From positions 62,001 through 126,000 of the forward strand of contig JARYLU010000001.1 of the NCBI GenBank assembly GCA_029907475.1: a stretch of 64,000 nucleotides of DNA, written 5' to 3'. The position numbers and the translations under genes were made by a program. This DNA is from Bacillota bacterium (lineage in GTDB: Bacteria > Bacillota > DSM-12270 > Thermacetogeniales > Thermacetogeniaceae). This document shows, piece by piece, positions 61,805 to 64,000 of this stretch (within the stretch, counting starts at the first letter, position 1; every line of letters starts with the position of its first letter). The notes under the pieces were generated by a model that did not search any database, was not told the DNA's origin, and saw only the letters and a program-made list of their open reading frames with translations.

Positions 61805-62617
61805 TTGACAGAACTTAACAGCATTATCCAGGATGCTTTTAACCTGTTTGCTGAATTAATTGCACTTCAGAAAAGTTACCTGTCTAAAATAAGCCTTCCC
61901 CGACCTTTTGTTACTCAAGAAGAAATATACCAGCACCTGAGTCAGGGAGAAACCATAGTGAGCTTTTATTTGCCCAAAATTGATTCTCATTTACTTTCCG
62001 AATTAAGGCAGGAAATTTGCTGCTTAATATCGAAACACCGACCCGAGAAAGCAGGGCAGATCGAAAAAATTAATGGATACCTCAGCGATTATCCCCATAT
62101 TTATAAGGATTTTCTTCAAAAGGAGCAGGCCTTACCTATCCCGCAAGGAATGTTATCAGAAGAAAACGAACTCCTGAATTTCGTTGTTTACCAGACCATG
62201 CGGCCTTTTCTACAAAAATTCGCTTCTCAAACTCATTCTTTCATACAAGCCGACAGGTGGTTGCGGGATTACTGTCCTGTTTGTGGCGAAAAACCTACCT
62301 TCTCTTACCTGCGACGGGAGGATGGAAAGCGGGTTCTGGTATGTCCCCTTTGTGCTACTGAGTGGAATTATCGCTACCTTGTTTGTACCTGGTGCGGTAA
62401 TCAGGAGCATCAAAGTCTAAAATTTTTTGAAGTAATTGATGTGACAGGTTATGAGGTGTATGTGTGCGAAAAGTGCCGGGGTTATTTAAAGACTTTTAAT
62501 GAGAAGAAAGGAACGAATCATGATGATTGGCTCCTGGAGGATATTAAAACTTTAATGCTGGATATGATCGCTTTTCGAGAAGGATTTACGCGTCCCGGGG
62601 GGAAAATACTTCAATAG
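61805..62617 (+). CDS. fdhE: Formate dehydrogenase accessory protein FdhE
   Basis: Rubredoxin-like chaperone needed to assemble exported, Tat-dependent formate dehydrogenases. Seen: an N-terminal helical part and four CxxC pairs: YCPVCGEKPTFS, LVCPLCATEWN, LVCTWCGNQEHQ and YVCEKCRGYLKT, typical of FdhE. Length is 270 residues. TTG 61805 with AAGGAGGAG upstream. Its presence fits the Tat signal on the alpha subunit. Confidence 0.93.
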   Translation: MTELNSIIQDAFNLFAELIALQKSYLSKISLPRPFVTQEEIYQHLSQGETIVSFYLPKIDSHLLSELRQEICCLISKHRPEKAGQIEKINGYLSDYPHIYKDFLQKEQALPIPQGMLSEENELLNFVVYQTMRPFLQKFASQTHSFIQADRWLRDYCPVCGEKPTFSYLRREDGKRVLVCPLCATEWNYRYLVCTWCGNQEHQSLKFFEVIDVTGYEVYVCEKCRGYLKTFNEKKGTNHDDWLLEDIKTLMLDMIAFREGFTRPGGKILQ

Positions 62618-62660
62618 TAGTTTTACAACCGGGAGAGACTCCCGAGAGCGAGGCGCATTT

Positions 62661-63308
62661 ATGGAACAGGTGAACCTCTATCCCGTTTGCTTGAAGTTAG
62701 AGGGGCAAAGGTGCCTGGTGGTTGGGGGGGGCAAGGTTGCCCAGCGAAAAGTAGGGGGATTAAAAGAGTGTGGGGCGTTGATATTTTTAGTAAGCCCCGA
62801 AATAACCCCGAAACTGGCCCAGGCTGCCGGCAGGGGGGAGTTTCAATACTTCCGCCGCGGTTTTGAGGCGTGTGATCTTGAGGGAATGCGCGTGGTAATC
62901 GCTGCTACCGATAACAAGGCATTAAATGAACAAATTGCAAGGATGTGTGAGGAACGGGGTATTCTTGTTAATGTTGCGGATAACCCGGCTTTAAGCACTT
63001 TTTTTGTGCCTGCGCATTTTCACCGGGGCCCCCTTTGTATTAGCGTTTCTACAGGGGGGAGGAGCCCTCTCCTGGCGCGCCGCATCCGGGAATTTTTACA
63101 GTCTGAAATCGGTCCTGAGTTTGGCGATCTCGCTCTTCTCCTGGGTACGTTGAGAGAACGAACGCAAACAAGCATTCCCGACCAATTTCGGCGTCAGAAA
63201 ATTTTTGAAAAAATTTTAACAGAAGACTTCGTTCGGTTGCTAAAAACAGGCAATAAAGACTTGTTAAAGGAGCAGGTGGAGGCATGTTTGTCGTTGCCGT
63301 TGGAATGA
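62661..63308 (+). CDS. sirC: Precorrin-2 dehydrogenase/sirohydrochlorin synthase
   Basis: NAD-dependent oxidation of precorrin-2 on the way to siroheme or corrinoid; may also chelate metal. Seen: NLYPVCLKLEGQRCLVVGGG followed by KVAQRKVGGL, then VVIAATDNKALNEQIARMCE, the NVADNPALSTFFVPAHFHRG and ISVSTGGRSPLLARRIREFL signatures. Length is 215 residues, the stand-alone type without the CysG methyltransferase. Overlaps hemA by 25 bases, the common clostridial sirC-hemA start of the heme/corrin cluster. Confidence 0.93.
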   Translation: MEQVNLYPVCLKLEGQRCLVVGGGKVAQRKVGGLKECGALIFLVSPEITPKLAQAAGRGEFQYFRRGFEACDLEGMRVVIAATDNKALNEQIARMCEERGILVNVADNPALSTFFVPAHFHRGPLCISVSTGGRSPLLARRIREFLQSEIGPEFGDLALLLGTLRERTQTSIPDQFRRQKIFEKILTEDFVRLLKTGNKDLLKEQVEACLSLPLE

Positions 63309-64000
63309 ATCACCGGACAGCCCCTGTAGAAGTGCGAGAAAAATTTGCTTTTGGAAAAACAGGTCTGATTTCGGTACTGCGCGAAGTTAAGGAATTACCC
63401 CCGGTACAAGGCTGTGTAGTTCTTTCTACCTGTAATCGCACAGAAATTTATGCTGCTGTAACCCAAGTACAAGAGGGGCAAAAAATTCTGGAGGACTATC
63501 TTCAAAGCAAGGCCCAGCTGCCCGAGCAGGATGGAGCCAAGTATTTCCAAAACTGGACCTGTTACGAGGCCATCAGTCACTTGTTCCGCGTTGCAGCAGG
63601 TCTTGATTCGATGATTCTCGGCGAAACAGAAATTCTGGGGCAGGTCCGCGGGGCCTACGAACTGGCTTGCCGGTTAAAGGTCGGGAATAACGTTATTAAC
63701 ACTCTCTTTCAGGAAGCGATTAAAATTGGAAAACGTGTTCGTACCGTCACCGGAATTGATCAACACCCTGCTTCGGTTAGTTACGCTGCGGTGGAATTGG
63801 TCAAGCAAACGTTTGGTAATTTGGGAGGATGTACCGTACTCATTATCGGCGCAGGAGAAATGGGTGAACTTACATTAAAGCACCTGGTGGCGCAGGGAGT
63901 CAGTACCATCCTGGTTTCGAACCGCTCTTATGATCGGGCGGAAGCCCTGGCACGGTTGTACGGCGGGGAAGCGATCCGGTACGACCTGCTTTTCTCCCAA
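63284..64000 (+). CDS. hemA: Glutamyl-tRNA reductase, 3' end outside window
   Basis: Reduces glutamyl-tRNA to glutamate-1-semialdehyde, the entry to tetrapyrroles. Seen: the start FVVAVGMNHRTAPVEVREKF, the catalytic cysteine in CVVLSTCNRTEIYAAV, AAGLDSMILGETEILGQVRG, and the NADP-binding VLIIGAGEMGELTLKHL. The frame is open to the last base (239 codons seen of about 420). ATG 63284 follows GGTGGAGGC and lies inside sirC. Confidence 0.95.
   Translation, partial: MFVVAVGMNHRTAPVEVREKFAFGKTGLISVLREVKELPPVQGCVVLSTCNRTEIYAAVTQVQEGQKILEDYLQSKAQLPEQDGAKYFQNWTCYEAISHLFRVAAGLDSMILGETEILGQVRGAYELACRLKVGNNVINTLFQEAIKIGKRVRTVTGIDQHPASVSYAAVELVKQTFGNLGGCTVLIIGAGEMGELTLKHLVAQGVSTILVSNRSYDRAEALARLYGGEAIRYDLLFSQ

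Overview
The window reads as part of the chromosome of an anaerobic, endospore-forming, low-to-mid GC Firmicute of the Clostridia (Peptococcaceae/Thermoanaerobacterales-like). The evidence is a set of sporulation genes (gerW, dacF, spmA/B, spoIIP, spoIVA, a YhcN/YlaJ lipoprotein, YIEGIA), a typical clostridial IspH-S1 fusion, frequent TTG/GTG starts with strong AGGAGG ribosome sites, a selenocysteine formate dehydrogenase and soluble-type HdrCB. I cannot name the species. Every protein gene I accept, and the single tRNA, lies on the + strand, so the window is probably one replichore arm read in the leading direction. I saw no phage, IS element or CRISPR array.

Layout. 1-8.4 kb: end of a site-2 protease, trpS, scpA/scpB, DUF2953, gerW, dacF, spmA/spmB, a soluble MCP with a Rossmann domain, and rluB. 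8.5-12.5 kb: a BtuFCD-type corrinoid/iron uptake system with cob(I)alamin adenosyltransferase. 12.5-15.3 kb: two uncharacterised proteins, an HDOD protein, a HutP-family protein and aroH. 15.6-26 kb: a ferredoxin, then the aromatic block trpE-D-C-B-A, aroF, a gutted pheA remnant, tyrA and aroA, followed by cmk. 26-38.9 kb: plsC, ispH-S1, a zinc ribbon, mobA, sporulation/membrane genes, a DUF512 radical-SAM protein, der, plsY, gpsA. 39-45.4 kb: spoIVA, then hom-thrC-thrB-lysC. 45.4-50.4 kb: tRNA-Pro, a glycosyltransferase with an in-frame amber codon, a large membrane protein, a FAH-family hydrolase, speD. 50.5-56.2 kb: hdrC-hdrB, a degenerate prenyl-synthase-like protein, ubiD, ubiX and an active-looking polyprenyl synthase (quinone side chain/ring decarboxylation). 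56.2-62.6 kb: tatC, then a Tat-exported, selenocysteine, membrane-anchored formate dehydrogenase (alpha, beta, cytochrome b gamma) and fdhE. 62.7 kb-end: precorrin-2 dehydrogenase and the start of hemA.

How it fits together. The aromatic block takes DAHP formation through prephenate/arogenate to Tyr and chorismate to Trp, but trpG and trpF are not in the operon and pheA is reduced to its two ends. The most striking regulatory element lies in front of trpE. A run of GAG triplets, five of them spaced exactly five bases apart, overlaps the trpE ribosome site and start codon. It is followed by a perfect intrinsic terminator that lies inside the trpE reading frame. The spacing matches the binding site of TRAP (MtrB). 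A HutP-family RNA-binding protein is encoded about 1.1 kb upstream. In the energy section, formate oxidised outside the membrane would feed electrons through cytochrome b to a quinone pool whose side chain is made by the neighbouring prenyl synthase. TatC, encoded just upstream, would export the catalytic subunit.
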